Positions 1 through 9,234 of a DNA stretch of 64,000 nt are shown in pieces. A model generated the notes under the pieces. The model was not told the DNA's origin, made no database searches, and was given only the letters and a program-made list of their open reading frames with translations. Origin of the DNA: SG8-41 sp964521405 (lineage in GTDB: Bacteria; Pseudomonadota; Gammaproteobacteria; Burkholderiales; SG8-41); NCBI GenBank assembly GCA_964521405.1, contig CAZFRR010000065.1:5971-69970 (forward strand), in the 5' to 3' direction. The position numbers were made by a program, and so were the translations under genes. Position 1 is the stretch's first letter. Every line of letters starts with the position of its first letter.

Positions 1-28
1 AGCCCTTCACCCTCCAGTAGTCGCCAGA

Positions 29-3000
29 CTATCCCGTAGCGCCTCGCGCCACAGGACTCTCGCGCGCGAAAAGGGATTTGGCCTGCACCGCCTCGCGCAC
101 GCTGGCACGCAAGACTTCATCGGTGCCGTCCTTGGGCAGGCAGCGGAAAATCCCGCCCTTGTTGACCGCAGCGGCCATGGTCTTGAAGTCGGCGTAGCGG
201 GTCGTCAGGATGCGCATCGTTTTCGGCGACAGCGATTGCACGCACTGCAGGAAGTCCACCCCGGACATGCCCGGCATGTTCTGGTCGGAGACCACCACAT
301 CCACGAGGTGATCGCGCAGCAACGCGAGCCCTTCGCGCGCATTGCGCGCCGCGAGAATCCGGTAGCCGTCCTTCGCCAGGATGCGCTGGATGTGCGCGAG
401 CGCGTCTTCCTCATCGTCCAGGAGCAGGACCACTGGCACGCTCGAGTCGGAGGCCGGTTTTGGCAGCTCGAGGCGGCGGCGCTCCCTCACCCAGGCGCTG
501 CAATCCTCGGCCGCCATCGGGTGCGAGAAGTAATAGCCCTGGATCTCGTTGCAGCCATACTCGGCGAGAAACTCGAGCTGGGCCCGGGTTTCCACCCCTT
601 CCGCTATCACTTTGAGCCCCAGGCTGTGCGCCATCGAGATGACCGCGCGCGTGATCGTCGCATCGTCGCCATCCGAGGTGATATCGCGCACGAAGGTGCG
701 GTCGATCTTGAGCGCGGAGAGCGGGAAGCGCTTGAGATAACCCAGGCTCGAGTAACCCGTGCCGAAATCGTCAATGGAAAGGCTGACGCCAAGCCGGTCC
801 AGATACTCCAGGGTGCGCGCCGCCTCCTCGGTATTTGCCATCAGCGAGCTTTCCGTGATCTCCAGCTCGATCAGGGTGGCATCCACCTGGTGCTCCTCGA
901 GAATGCGCTTGATGGTCGGACCCAGGTCTTTTGCCGCGAACTGGCGGGCCGAGAGGTTGACCGCCACCGGGATCGGCCTCACGCCGGCGCGCTCCCAGTC
1001 CTTGATCTGCGAGCAGACCGCCCTGAGAACCCATTCTCCCACCTGAATGATAAAACCCGTCTCCTCCAGCAGCGGGATGAATTCCGCCGGCGAAACCAAC
1101 CCGCGTTCGGGGTGCCGCCAGCGCAACAACGCTTCCAGGCCCGTCATGTCGCCATCCGCGACGCTGGCCTTGGGCTGGTAATACATCAGGAACTCGTTGC
1201 GCTCCAGCGCGTGCCGCAGGCTGCTCTCCATGCCCAGAAACTGGACCGCGCTTGCGTTCATCTCGGGCGTGTAGAACTGGTAGCTGTTGCGGCCGAGTTC
1301 CTTGGCACGGTACATCGCCGCATCCGCGTTCCTGATCAATATGTCCTGATCGCTGCTGTCGTCGGGAAACAACGTGATGCCGATGCTGACCGTCACGTAA
1401 ACCTCGGTGCCTTCCAGCCGGAACGGCTCGTTGAAGGCCGTCATAATCTTCTGCGCGACGATGTTCACGTCCTGGGCGCTGGCCAGCGTCGACAGGACGA
1501 TCGAGAACTCGTCCCCGCCGAGCCGCCCCACGGTGTCGCCGGAGCGCACCGAGCGCGTCAGGCGCCCCGCAATCTGCTGCAACAGATCGTCGCCGACGGC
1601 GTGCCCCAGCGTGTCGTTCACGTTCTTGAAGCGATCCACGTCGATGAACATGATGCCCATCGTCCACCGATTGCGCTTGGCCTGGACCAGCGCATGCTTC
1701 AACCGGTCGTAGAACAGGACGCGGTTTGGCAGATTGGTCATGACATCGTAGTGCGCCAGGTGCTCCAGCCTTTCCTCGGCCTGTTTACGGTCGGTCACGT
1801 CCTCGGCAATGCCGGCAATGCGGTACACCCTGCCATCGCCATCACGCACCGGGAACGCGCGATCATGCACCCAGCGCGTGGAGCCGTCCGCTCGCACGAT
1901 GCGGTAGGTCTCGTCGTACCCCGATTCCACCGCGCTCTTGCGCGCGCTGTAGACCCGCGCCCGGTCCGCCTTGTGCACCGCGCGGACCAGCGCCCGGGGG
2001 TCGGAGAGAATATCCTGGAGCGGCCGCCCCAGCATGGTTTCGGCCGCGGGGCTGACGTACAACGTCTGGCGGTGGGAAGTGTCGGTTATCCAGAACACCT
2101 GCGGAATATTGCCGGCCAGCTGGCGGAACTGTTCCTCGCTTTCCCGCAGGGCGGCTTCCGCGCGCACGCGCTCGGAGACGTCGTTCACCAGGGTCAGCCA
2201 CACCGGGCGCCCGTCGAGAGTAAAGAGCCGCGCCGTGACTTCGGTGTCGAGGAGGGTGCCGTCCTTGGTCCGGTGCCTGCGCTGCATCTGCAGCGTCTGC
2301 TCGCCCGTGCGGTTGCGGATATTCTTCTCATAACGCGTCGCCTCGCCAGGCGCCCAGACATCGCGCACGTTCATGCGCAGAAATTCGTCCCGGCTGTAGC
2401 CGTAACGGGCGGTCGCAGCCTGGTTGACGGCGAGGATGTCGAGCGTCTCGTCGTCCCACACCCACATCGGCAGCGGGCTCGCCTCAAACACGTCCCGATA
2501 GCGCTCCTCGCTCGTGCGCAACGCCTGCTCTGCTTCCTTGCGCTGAATGAACTGGCCGATCTGGCTGCCAATCGAACTCACGACCTGCAGCAGCATCGCG
2601 TCCGGCTGGCGCGTTTCACGACCGAAGAACTCCATCACGCCGATGACAAGTCCGCCGGCGACGATCGGGAAGGCAAAGGCGCTGTGCAGCCCGAGCTTGC
2701 TTGAGCTTGCCTGACGGCGGAAGGAGGGATGCTGCCCGATATCGGCAAGCCACGTGGGTTCGTTCTGACGCCAGGCCCGACGCAGCAGCACCATGGATCC
2801 GTCCAAACCCTGCCGCATCCAGAGTTCGCGATCTTGAGGGTCGAATTCGGGCTCGAAATCGGCCCAATAATCGGCGCGGACCATGCCTTCTTCGTCGTTA
2901 CAGATCCAGCGCGCGCCGTAGGCCCAATTCATTGCCCGACAGATGGTGTCCAGCAGCTTCGGCATCGCCTCATCCACCGAAGCCGCCTCGCTGATCACCT

Positions 3001-3925
3001 TCGTCACTGCGTGCTCCATTTCCTGGCGCAGCGCGATAAGCTTGCGCTCGGTTATGTCGCGGCTGATGCCGACCGTGCCGACGATCTTGCCCGACGGATC
3101 CCGCATCGGCACTTTCGATATAGCGGCCCACCGGCTGTCATCCAGCTTCCCATCCGGCGTGTTCAGGATGATCCTCTGCTCCCGCTCGGGCATCGGCACC
3201 CCGGTCCTGACGACGGCGGCGTCCTGGGCCTCCATCTTCTCGGCCATATCGCGGGTAAAGAAGTCGAACACGGTCTTGCCGGCAATGTCATCGTCAGCCC
3301 GCCCGCGCGCCTTCAACCACGACTGGTTGGCCAGCACGAAACGTCCCTGCGCATCCTTGACGTAGATGTAATCGGGAACGGTGTCGATGATCGTGCGCAA
3401 TAGCACCCGCTCCCTGGCGGCGGCTTCCAGCGCCTGCTTGCGCTCGTTGATGTCCTCCATCATGCTGATGAAATAACGCGGCTTGCCTTCCGCATCTCTC
3501 ACCAGCGATACGGTGCGGTTCAACCATAGCGGCGAGCCGTCCTTGCGCTGGTACATCCGTTCCGAAGAATAGGTCTCTAATTCTCCCAGCAGCACTTTGT
3601 TGTGTCTGCGGTGGCGATTCGTGCCGCGGCCATCGGGATGGCGTATATCATCCGCGGTCATGCCGAGCAGCTCGCCGGGAGCGTATCCCAGCATCGTGGC
3701 GAGCCGCGCGTTCGCGTGCAGGATCCGGTCGTCCTCAATCGAGGTATGCATGATGCCGACAGGCGCGTAATCAAACGTCGCCCGGAAGCGGTCTTCGCTT
3801 TCGAGCAGCGCCTGCCAGATGCGGCTGCGGCCGGGAATATCCTGCGCCTGCGTCGGGGGACGCTTGGTCCGCCGACGCTCCTTACGCACCGGCTTCTCAC
3901 TGATTTTTTGAAACGGCCTTGCCAT
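29..3925 (-). CDS. Multi-PAS/GAF GGDEF-EAL protein with C-terminal receiver domain
   Basis: A 1298-aa cytoplasmic-looking signalling protein that should make and/or break cyclic di-GMP. Order seen: basic N-terminus, PAS/PAC (about 45-160), PAS/PAC (about 170-295), GAF (about 300-465), two further PAS/PAC (about 470-715), GGDEF (about 725-890), EAL (about 900-1150), response-regulator receiver (about 1165-1290). GGDEF is intact (GRLGGDEF near residue 803), as are EAL signatures (LEALLRWRH, ELEITESSLM, IDDFGTGYSSLGYLKR, IAEGVET). The receiver keeps the acidic pair (LLLDDEED), phospho-Asp (VVVSDQNMPGM) and Lys (CLPKDG). No transmembrane segment is obvious. A receiver at the C-terminus of such a protein is less common than at the N-terminus. 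The start has GGAGGGGG just upstream. Catalytic direction (synthase or phosphodiesterase) cannot be told from sequence. Confidence 0.93.
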   Translation of the reverse strand: MARPFQKISEKPVRKERRRTKRPPTQAQDIPGRSRIWQALLESEDRFRATFDYAPVGIMHTSIEDDRILHANARLATMLGYAPGELLGMTADDIRHPDGRGTNRHRRHNKVLLGELETYSSERMYQRKDGSPLWLNRTVSLVRDAEGKPRYFISMMEDINERKQALEAAARERVLLRTIIDTVPDYIYVKDAQGRFVLANQSWLKARGRADDDIAGKTVFDFFTRDMAEKMEAQDAAVVRTGVPMPEREQRIILNTPDGKLDDSRWAAISKVPMRDPSGKIVGTVGISRDITERKLIALRQEMEHAVTKVISEAASVDEAMPKLLDTICRAMNWAYGARWICNDEEGMVRADYWADFEPEFDPQDRELWMRQGLDGSMVLLRRAWRQNEPTWLADIGQHPSFRRQASSSKLGLHSAFAFPIVAGGLVIGVMEFFGRETRQPDAMLLQVVSSIGSQIGQFIQRKEAEQALRTSEERYRDVFEASPLPMWVWDDETLDILAVNQAATARYGYSRDEFLRMNVRDVWAPGEATRYEKNIRNRTGEQTLQMQRRHRTKDGTLLDTEVTARLFTLDGRPVWLTLVNDVSERVRAEAALRESEEQFRQLAGNIPQVFWITDTSHRQTLYVSPAAETMLGRPLQDILSDPRALVRAVHKADRARVYSARKSAVESGYDETYRIVRADGSTRWVHDRAFPVRDGDGRVYRIAGIAEDVTDRKQAEERLEHLAHYDVMTNLPNRVLFYDRLKHALVQAKRNRWTMGIMFIDVDRFKNVNDTLGHAVGDDLLQQIAGRLTRSVRSGDTVGRLGGDEFSIVLSTLASAQDVNIVAQKIMTAFNEPFRLEGTEVYVTVSIGITLFPDDSSDQDILIRNADAAMYRAKELGRNSYQFYTPEMNASAVQFLGMESSLRHALERNEFLMYYQPKASVADGDMTGLEALLRWRHPERGLVSPAEFIPLLEETGFIIQVGEWVLRAVCSQIKDWERAGVRPIPVAVNLSARQFAAKDLGPTIKRILEEHQVDATLIELEITESSLMANTEEAARTLEYLDRLGVSLSIDDFGTGYSSLGYLKRFPLSALKIDRTFVRDITSDGDDATITRAVISMAHSLGLKVIAEGVETRAQLEFLAEYGCNEIQGYYFSHPMAAEDCSAWVRERRRLELPKPASDSSVPVVLLLDDEEDALAHIQRILAKDGYRILAARNAREGLALLRDHLVDVVVSDQNMPGMSGVDFLQCVQSLSPKTMRILTTRYADFKTMAAAVNKGGIFRCLPKDGTDEVLRASVREAVQAKSLFARESPVARGATG

Positions 3926-4055
3926 CCCCCCTCCGCAACGGCCACCGGCCCTTGTTCCCGCTAGACTTAATGCAAAAAAAGTTCAAAGATACCGTAAGTT
4001 ACCATCAAATCCTCACCCTGAACAGGAACTATAACCTGCCCCCTATAACCTCGAT

Positions 4056-5021
4056 ATGGCAAACTCGGCGCAACCTCCGGTTACGGTCATCATGACTCAG
4101 ATCATGACTCAGCACATCGAAAAGGTCATCGCACAAGTCGGCAGCATCATCCTGGGCAAGGAAGGGCAGATCCGGCTTGCCATCGCCTGCCTGCTGGCGC
4201 GCGGCCACCTGTTGATCGAGGACATACCGGGCGTGGGGAAAACCATGCTGGCGCACGCGCTGGCGACTTCACTCGGGCTGGCGTTCCAGCGCATCCAGTT
4301 CACCAGCGATCTCCTTCCCGCCGACATCATCGGGGTCTCCACCTACAACCGCGACAGCGGCGGCTTCCAGTTCCACCCCGGCCCGATCTTCAGCCAGGTC
4401 GTGCTGGCCGACGAGGTCAACCGGGCGACACCCAAGGCGCAGAGCGCGCTGCTCGAGGCGATGGAGGAGCACCAGGTGACGACCGAGGGCGAAACCCGGC
4501 ACCTGCCCGAGCCGTTCTTCGTGATCGCAACGCAGAATCCCTCCTACCAGGTGGGCACGTTCCCGCTGCCCGAGTCGCAGCTTGACCGCTTCCTCATGCG
4601 CATCCACCTGGGCTACCCGGACGGAGAGGCGGAACGCGCGCTGTTGCAGGGCGTGGACCGGCGCGATCTCCTCGCAACGCTCAAGCCCGTCATGAACCCG
4701 CAGGAATTGGCGGCGCTTCAGCTGAGCGCGCAGCAGGTCCACGCTTCGAATGCCCTGCTCGATTACGTGCAGGCGCTGACCGACCATACCCGCCGTTCAG
4801 CGGACTACATCAACGGGCTGTCGCCGCGCGCCGCGCTTGCGCTGCTGCACGCCGCCCGCGCCTGGGCCTTGATGGCGGGACGTTCCCACGTCGTGCCGGA
4901 GGACGTGCAAGCCGTGCTGCCCGTGGTCGTCGGCCATCGCCTGGTCCCCACCGCCGAAATCACCCGGGCCAATGGCGCCGACGTGGCGCAGCAACTCATC
5001 AAACAGGTCGCCATACCATAA
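4056..5021 (+). CDS. MoxR-family AAA+ ATPase
   Basis: A 321-aa AAA+ ATPase of the MoxR/RavA group, thought to act as a chaperone-like maturation factor for partner proteins. Walker A is DIPGVGKTMLAHAL, Walker B is VVLADEVNRATPK, and the sensor region reads FVIATQNPSYQVGTFPLPE. It is followed by a DUF58 protein and a TgpA-type transglutaminase, the classical three-gene MoxR cluster, so all three probably work together at the envelope. No clear Shine-Dalgarno precedes ATG 4056; ATG 4092 is an alternative start. A tandem/inverted repeat (5023-5098) begins one base after the stop codon. Confidence 0.93.
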   Translation: MANSAQPPVTVIMTQIMTQHIEKVIAQVGSIILGKEGQIRLAIACLLARGHLLIEDIPGVGKTMLAHALATSLGLAFQRIQFTSDLLPADIIGVSTYNRDSGGFQFHPGPIFSQVVLADEVNRATPKAQSALLEAMEEHQVTTEGETRHLPEPFFVIATQNPSYQVGTFPLPESQLDRFLMRIHLGYPDGEAERALLQGVDRRDLLATLKPVMNPQELAALQLSAQQVHASNALLDYVQALTDHTRRSADYINGLSPRAALALLHAARAWALMAGRSHVVPEDVQAVLPVVVGHRLVPTAEITRANGADVAQQLIKQVAIP

Positions 5022-5022
5022 T

Positions 5023-5098
5023 GTTCCGGGTTCCGGGTTCCGGGTTGATGTGAACCTTGAACCTTGAACCTTGAACTCGGAACTCGGAACTCGGAACC
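5023..5098. repeat. Tandem-unit inverted repeat, GTTCCGG/GAAC family
   Basis: Left arm 5023-5046 is three copies of GTTCCGG plus GTT. A 5-base spacer follows, then the right arm 5052-5098 made of GAACCTT and GAACTCG units. The arms are roughly complementary, so the moxR-DUF58 intergenic transcript would fold into a long imperfect hairpin. Unit period is 7 bp. The same family occurs at 8184-8306, 9192-9224 and 41317-41513. Confidence 0.9.
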
Positions 5099-5102
5099 AG
5101 GT

Positions 5103-6068
5103 ATGTACGCCGCCCTCAAGAACCGCTTCTACGACTGGCTGTTTCGGCTGCAGGGACGGGAGTCCGGCGTGATCGTGCTGGTGCAGCGGCGGGTTTTCAT
5201 CCTGCCCTCGCGCCAGGGCCTGATGTTCGCCGTGGTGCTCCTGGTCATGCTCACCGGCTCGATCAATTACACGCTGGGCCTGGGCTTCGTGCTCACTTTT
5301 CTGCTGGTCGCGCTGGGCGTGAACGCCATGGTCCATACTTTCCGCAACCTGGCGAACCTCAGGGTGACGGCCGGCCGCTCGCATCCCGTGTTCGCCGGCG
5401 ACATCGCGCAATTCATGGTTTACCTGGAAAACGGGGCCGATAACACCCGCTACGCCATCGGCCTCACCCAGGACCGGCAGCAAGCGACATTCGTCGACGT
5501 GCCACCCCGGGCGATCGTGCCGGCATCGATTGGAATTCCCGCCCCGCGCCGCGGCGTGCTGCAACCGGGCCGGCTGACCCTCTTTACCCGCTTCCCCCTC
5601 GGCCTCTATTACTCCTGGTCGTACGTCGAGTTCGACATGCGCTGCCTTGTCTATCCCCGCCCGGCAACCCCGGGCATCCCGCTGCCGCCCGCGACAGCGA
5701 GCTCCGGCACCGGCGCAGAGCACGGGCGGGGGCAGGAGGATTTTTCCGGATTGCGCCAGTACCATCTGGGCGATTCGCCGCGCCATATCGCGTGGAAAGC
5801 AGCCGCCCGGGACCAGGGGCTGCTCACCAAGCAGTTCAGCGGGCGCGCCGACACCGAGTTGTGGCTCGACTGGACCCAGCTGCCCCCGCAAATGGGTGTG
5901 GAGGAACGCCTGTCCCACCTGGCCCGCTGGGTGCTGGATGCGCATGCTGCCGCGATTTCCTACGGCCTGCGGCTGCCGGGCGTAACGGTGGACCTGGCCG
6001 CCGGCGAGGCGCAGCGGGAGCGCTGCCTGGAAGCGCTTGCGCTTTTTGATCAAGAGCGTGATTCGTGA
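5103..6068 (+). CDS. DUF58 domain-containing membrane protein
   Basis: A 321-aa protein of the DUF58 family, which accompanies MoxR ATPases and is often linked to a vWA-like fold. Two hydrophobic segments lie near the N-terminus (about residues 25-65). The conserved DUF58 signature appears as YHLGDSPRHIAWKAAAR, followed by LLTKQFSG. ATG 5103 is preferred because the upstream in-frame TTG at 5064 would translate the intergenic repeat. It sits between moxR and the transglutaminase gene, consistent with one operon. Biochemical activity is not known. Confidence 0.9.
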   Translation: MYAALKNRFYDWLFRLQGRESGVIVLVQRRVFILPSRQGLMFAVVLLVMLTGSINYTLGLGFVLTFLLVALGVNAMVHTFRNLANLRVTAGRSHPVFAGDIAQFMVYLENGADNTRYAIGLTQDRQQATFVDVPPRAIVPASIGIPAPRRGVLQPGRLTLFTRFPLGLYYSWSYVEFDMRCLVYPRPATPGIPLPPATASSGTGAEHGRGQEDFSGLRQYHLGDSPRHIAWKAAARDQGLLTKQFSGRADTELWLDWTQLPPQMGVEERLSHLARWVLDAHAAAISYGLRLPGVTVDLAAGEAQRERCLEALALFDQERDS

Positions 6069-6221
6069 TGGGTGATTCGTCCCGTTCCAATGTCCACTTC
6101 CGGAGACGTGCGCGTAGGTCATCGACCAATTACTCGATAGAAATCATTGGAACGGGATTCGTGAATCGGAATACGGCACTCAGAACCTGAAACTCGAATC
6201 CCGGAACTCGGAACGCGGAAC
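6069..6221. repeat. Composite inverted repeat between DUF58 and transglutaminase genes
   Basis: GTGATGG/GTGATTC units directly follow the DUF58 stop codon. CCCGTTCCAATG at 6081-6092 has a perfect 12-bp inverted partner CATTGGAACGGG at 6145-6156. GATTCGTGAATCGG and then GAACTCGG/GAACGCGG units run up to the GTG start of the next gene. Units of two different families are therefore mixed here. Confidence 0.82.
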
Positions 6222-8177
6222 GTGACTGACCAGAAACAGCCGATCGCCTGGCACCACGTGGTCTACCTGCTGGTGTCGCTGACGATGGTTGCGGCGCCGC
6301 ACAGCTACCATTTGCCGTGGTGGACGATCGCGCTCGTATCCACCCTCATCGCATGGCGCGCCTACCTGGGATACGCCAGCCTCTCCCTGCCGAACCGCTG
6401 GTTCCTGTTCCTGATCGCCGCGGGCGCGACCCTTGGCGTCTTCGTGAGTTACCGGACCATCTTCGGGCGTGATGCGGGAGTGGCGTTGCTCGTGGTCATG
6501 CTCGGGCTGAAGTTTCTCGAGACGCGCACGCTGCGCGATGCGGTGCTCCTGATCTTCCTCGGTTACTTCCTGGTGATCACCAATTTCCTGCGCGACCAGA
6601 CCATACCCACCGCGTTCTACATGCTCGCCTGCACGCTGGTCATCACCGCGACCATGATCAGCCTGAATTACGCGCGCACCGAGCCTCCCTTCCGCGTTCA
6701 ACTTCGCCAGGCGGGGGTCATGCTCGCCCAGTCAGTGCCGCTGATGCTGGTGCTGTTCCTGCTCTTTCCCCGCGTCCCCGGGCCGCTCTGGGGCCTGCCC
6801 CAGGACACTTTCACCGGTGTGAGCGGCTTGTCCGATACCATGACCCCCGGCAGCCTTTCCCGGCTCACCCTGTCCGACGAAGTCGCTTTCCGGGTGAAGT
6901 TCGAGTCCGAGATCCCGCGCCTGAGGAACCTCTACTGGCGCGGCCCGGTGATGTGGGATTACGACGGCCGGGGCTGGAAAGTGTCGCGTTTCTTCTACAA
7001 CGTTCCGAGAATCGAGGTATCGGGCGATCCGGTCGAGTACGAAATCACGCTCGAAGCGCACAACCGGCGCTGGCTGTTCGCGCTCGATGTGCCCGGCAAA
7101 GTGCCGCCGCTCGCTTTCGTGGGCGGGGACTTCCAGCTCTTCTCCAGCGATCCGGTGGTGAAGCGCATGCGCTACGGCATGCTCTCCTACCTGAATGCCA
7201 CGTATGGACAGGCGGAGAACCGATTCGCGATCCGCCGTGCCTTGGAACTGCCTGACGGCTCCAACCCGCAGGCCCGGTCGCTCTCGCGCGAGCTGCGAAA
7301 AAAGCACGCCGACGACCTGGCCCTCGTTTACGAGGTGCTGCAGATGTTCCGCGGCCAGGATTTCTTCTACACCCTCGAGCCGCCGCTCCTCGGCGATCAC
7401 CCGGTGGACGAGTTCCTGTTCAAGACCCGCGCCGGATTCTGCGAGCACTACGCGTCCGCCTTCGCGGTGCTGATGCGGGGAGCGGGAATCCCCGCGCGCA
7501 TCGTGACCGGTTACCAGGGCGGGCAAATCAACGACTTCGGCAACTATCTGATCGTGCGCCAGGCGGATGCCCACGCCTGGACCGAGATCTGGCTGAAGGA
7601 CCGGGGCTGGATGCGCATCGATCCGACTTCCGCGGTCTCGCCATTACGGGTGGAGTCAGGCCTCTCCGCCGCGGTGCCGGGCAGCGATATCCTGCCCCTG
7701 ATGGTGCGCGGCGGCTTCGAGTGGATGTTCCAGTTGCGCTTGAGCTGGGACTTCATGGCCAACTCCTGGAACCAGTGGGTGCTGGGCTACACCCCGGAGC
7801 GGCAGGTGTGGCTGCTGTCCCGCGCCGGCATCGACAACGCCACCTGGCAGAAGTTGACGGCGATGCTCTTTTTCCTGGGAGGCGTCATCGTCGCCGTGTT
7901 CATTGCGCTGGCGCTGCGCCAGTTGAAAGGCCGGGTGCGCGACCCGGTCAAGGCCGCTTACCTGCGGTTTTGCGACAAGCTGCGGCGCAAGGGGCTGCCG
8001 CGCTCGCCCGCGGAAGGCCCCGTGGACTATGCGCGCCGGGTGGAAACCGCACGGCCCGATCTCACCCCCGCCGTCTCCGCCATTACCCGGCTCTACATCA
8101 TGCTTCGCTACAGCACGGAATCAGGCGCCGCGGCGCTGGCTGAATTACAGCTTCGGGTCCGGCAGTTCAGCGCCTGA
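6222..8177 (+). CDS. TgpA-type transglutaminase-like membrane protein (DUF3488/DUF4129)
   Basis: A 651-aa inner-membrane protein. The first 200 residues are mostly hydrophobic helices (DUF3488/TgpA N-terminus). A transglutaminase/protease core follows with the expected Cys-His-Asp triad: Cys in RAGFCEHYASAFAVLMR, His in QADAHAWTEIW, Asp in RIDPTSAV. A further transmembrane helix lies near residues 545-565 (LFFLGGVIVAVFIALALR), followed by a short cytoplasmic tail of DUF4129 type. In Pseudomonas the homologue TgpA is an essential periplasmic transglutaminase; the substrate here is unknown. Start is GTG 6222, just after repeat sequence, without a convincing Shine-Dalgarno. It is last in the moxR-DUF58-tgpA set and faces nlpD tail to tail. 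Confidence 0.92.
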   Translation: MTDQKQPIAWHHVVYLLVSLTMVAAPHSYHLPWWTIALVSTLIAWRAYLGYASLSLPNRWFLFLIAAGATLGVFVSYRTIFGRDAGVALLVVMLGLKFLETRTLRDAVLLIFLGYFLVITNFLRDQTIPTAFYMLACTLVITATMISLNYARTEPPFRVQLRQAGVMLAQSVPLMLVLFLLFPRVPGPLWGLPQDTFTGVSGLSDTMTPGSLSRLTLSDEVAFRVKFESEIPRLRNLYWRGPVMWDYDGRGWKVSRFFYNVPRIEVSGDPVEYEITLEAHNRRWLFALDVPGKVPPLAFVGGDFQLFSSDPVVKRMRYGMLSYLNATYGQAENRFAIRRALELPDGSNPQARSLSRELRKKHADDLALVYEVLQMFRGQDFFYTLEPPLLGDHPVDEFLFKTRAGFCEHYASAFAVLMRGAGIPARIVTGYQGGQINDFGNYLIVRQADAHAWTEIWLKDRGWMRIDPTSAVSPLRVESGLSAAVPGSDILPLMVRGGFEWMFQLRLSWDFMANSWNQWVLGYTPERQVWLLSRAGIDNATWQKLTAMLFFLGGVIVAVFIALALRQLKGRVRDPVKAAYLRFCDKLRRKGLPRSPAEGPVDYARRVETARPDLTPAVSAITRLYIMLRYSTESGAAALAELQLRVRQFSA

Positions 8178-8183
8178 AATCAT

Positions 8184-8306
8184 GTTCCGGGTTCCGGGTT
8201 CCGGGTTCCGGGTTCCGGGTTCCGGGTTCCGGGTTCAAGATTGGAGTGGGCTGCAAATGGAGGATTCCGACTTTGAACTCGGAACTTTGAACTCGGAACC
8301 TTGAAC
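8184..8306. repeat. Tandem-unit inverted repeat, seven GTTCCGG copies
   Basis: Left arm 8184-8232 is seven exact tandem copies of GTTCCGG, then GTTCAAG. The right arm 8275-8306 alternates GAACTC and GGAACTTT/GGAACCTT units. The two arms are inverted and partly complementary, separated by about 40 bp. The element fills the gap between the convergent transglutaminase and nlpD genes, so it could act as a bidirectional transcript end. A short hairpin CGCCT/AGGCG follows at 8306-8320 over the nlpD stop codon. Confidence 0.92.
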
Positions 8307-8313
8307 GCCTGTT

Positions 8314-9204
8314 TTAGGCGGGCGGGAGCAGCTTGACCGGATCCACCGGCTTGCCAAAGCGGCGGATCTCGAAGTGGAGCTTGACCTGATCGGTGTCGGT
8401 CGAGCCCATCTCCGCGATCCTCTGGCCCTTGGAGACGGCCTGCCCTTCCTTCACCAGCAGTTCGTTGTTGTGCGCGTAGACGCTCAAGAAGGTGTCGTTG
8501 TGCTTGATCACGATCAGCTTGCCGAAGCCGCGTATGCCGGTGCCGCTGAAGATCACCCGGCCCGGTGCGCTCGCCAGCACCGGCTGGCCCAGCTTGCCGG
8601 CGATGCCAATGCCTTTCAGGTTGGCACTGTCGTTGAAAGTGCTGACCACCTTGCCGCTGGCCGGCCAGCTCCAGGCAACACCCTCGCCCCCTTCTTCGCG
8701 GGCGGCAGGGCGAGCTTCCGGCTTGGCCAGCTGGGCGTAAGCCTGGTCCGAGTATGGCGCCCGTACCGCCTTGGGCTGGGTCTTGACGTTGTCGCCGGCA
8801 GCCGCCGTCTCTCCGATCGGGCGTCCCTGCACTCCAGGGGCCGCCTTGAACGGCGCAGCCGTCGCCGCGGATGAAGGCGAACTCAGCCGCAACTGCTGGC
8901 CGATACGGATGACCCCGGGGTCCGTAATGTTGTTCCACTGGGCCAGCTCGCGATAATCGAGGCCGTGGTCGAGCGCGATGCTGAAAAGGGTATCGCCCTT
9001 CCTGACAGTATAGAAGTCAGGGCGTGTATCCGCTGGCTTCAAGGCGGGCGTGACCGGTGCGAGCTTGATCGGCGTGGGCTTCGCCGCCGCCGGTCTCGCC
9101 TCGGGCGATCGATCTGAAACGGGTGCGCCGCTGCGGGTGGAGCAACCTGCCGCAAACGCCGCTACCAGCACGAATGCCAGCGCAATTTCTTGAACTCGGA
9201 ACAT
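8314..9204 (-). CDS. nlpD: NlpD-like lipoprotein, LysM plus degenerate M23 (LytM) domain
   Basis: A 296-aa predicted outer-membrane lipoprotein. A signal peptide ends in a lipobox (FAAGC), a LysM domain spans about residues 62-106 (YTVRKGDTLFSIAL), and an M23/LytM domain occupies about 195-290. Two zinc-site histidines remain (SVYAHN, LHFEIRR), but the first His and Asp of active M23 enzymes are replaced (KGIGIAGKLG). As in known NlpD and EnvC, it should therefore activate an amidase rather than cut peptidoglycan itself. It lies after surE and pcm, as in many proteobacteria, but rpoS does not follow. The ATG and first codons lie in a GAACTCGG-type repeat, and no better start is visible downstream. 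Confidence 0.92.
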   Translation of the reverse strand: MFRVQEIALAFVLVAAFAAGCSTRSGAPVSDRSPEARPAAAKPTPIKLAPVTPALKPADTRPDFYTVRKGDTLFSIALDHGLDYRELAQWNNITDPGVIRIGQQLRLSSPSSAATAAPFKAAPGVQGRPIGETAAAGDNVKTQPKAVRAPYSDQAYAQLAKPEARPAAREEGGEGVAWSWPASGKVVSTFNDSANLKGIGIAGKLGQPVLASAPGRVIFSGTGIRGFGKLIVIKHNDTFLSVYAHNNELLVKEGQAVSKGQRIAEMGSTDTDQVKLHFEIRRFGKPVDPVKLLPPA

Positions 9205-9224
9205 TGAACTCGGAACTCGGAACG
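9192..9224. repeat. Single-arm GAACTCGG repeat covering the nlpD start
   Basis: Units GAACTCG, GAACATT, GAACTCG, GAACTCG, GAAC. No inverted partner is found nearby. The nlpD ATG and its first five codons (reading MFRVQ) lie inside this array, and the array fills most of the 30-bp pcm-nlpD gap. Confidence 0.8.
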
Positions 9225-9234
9225 GGGGTGTCGT

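Noticed and set aside
236..2704. Long antisense open frame of 822 codons across the GGDEF-EAL gene
   Set aside because: It mirrors the high-GC codon pattern of the opposite gene, has no family motifs and overlaps intact conserved domains.
4797..6122. 441-codon antisense frame across moxR and DUF58 genes
   Set aside because: Antisense shadow with low-complexity composition; passes through the repeat.
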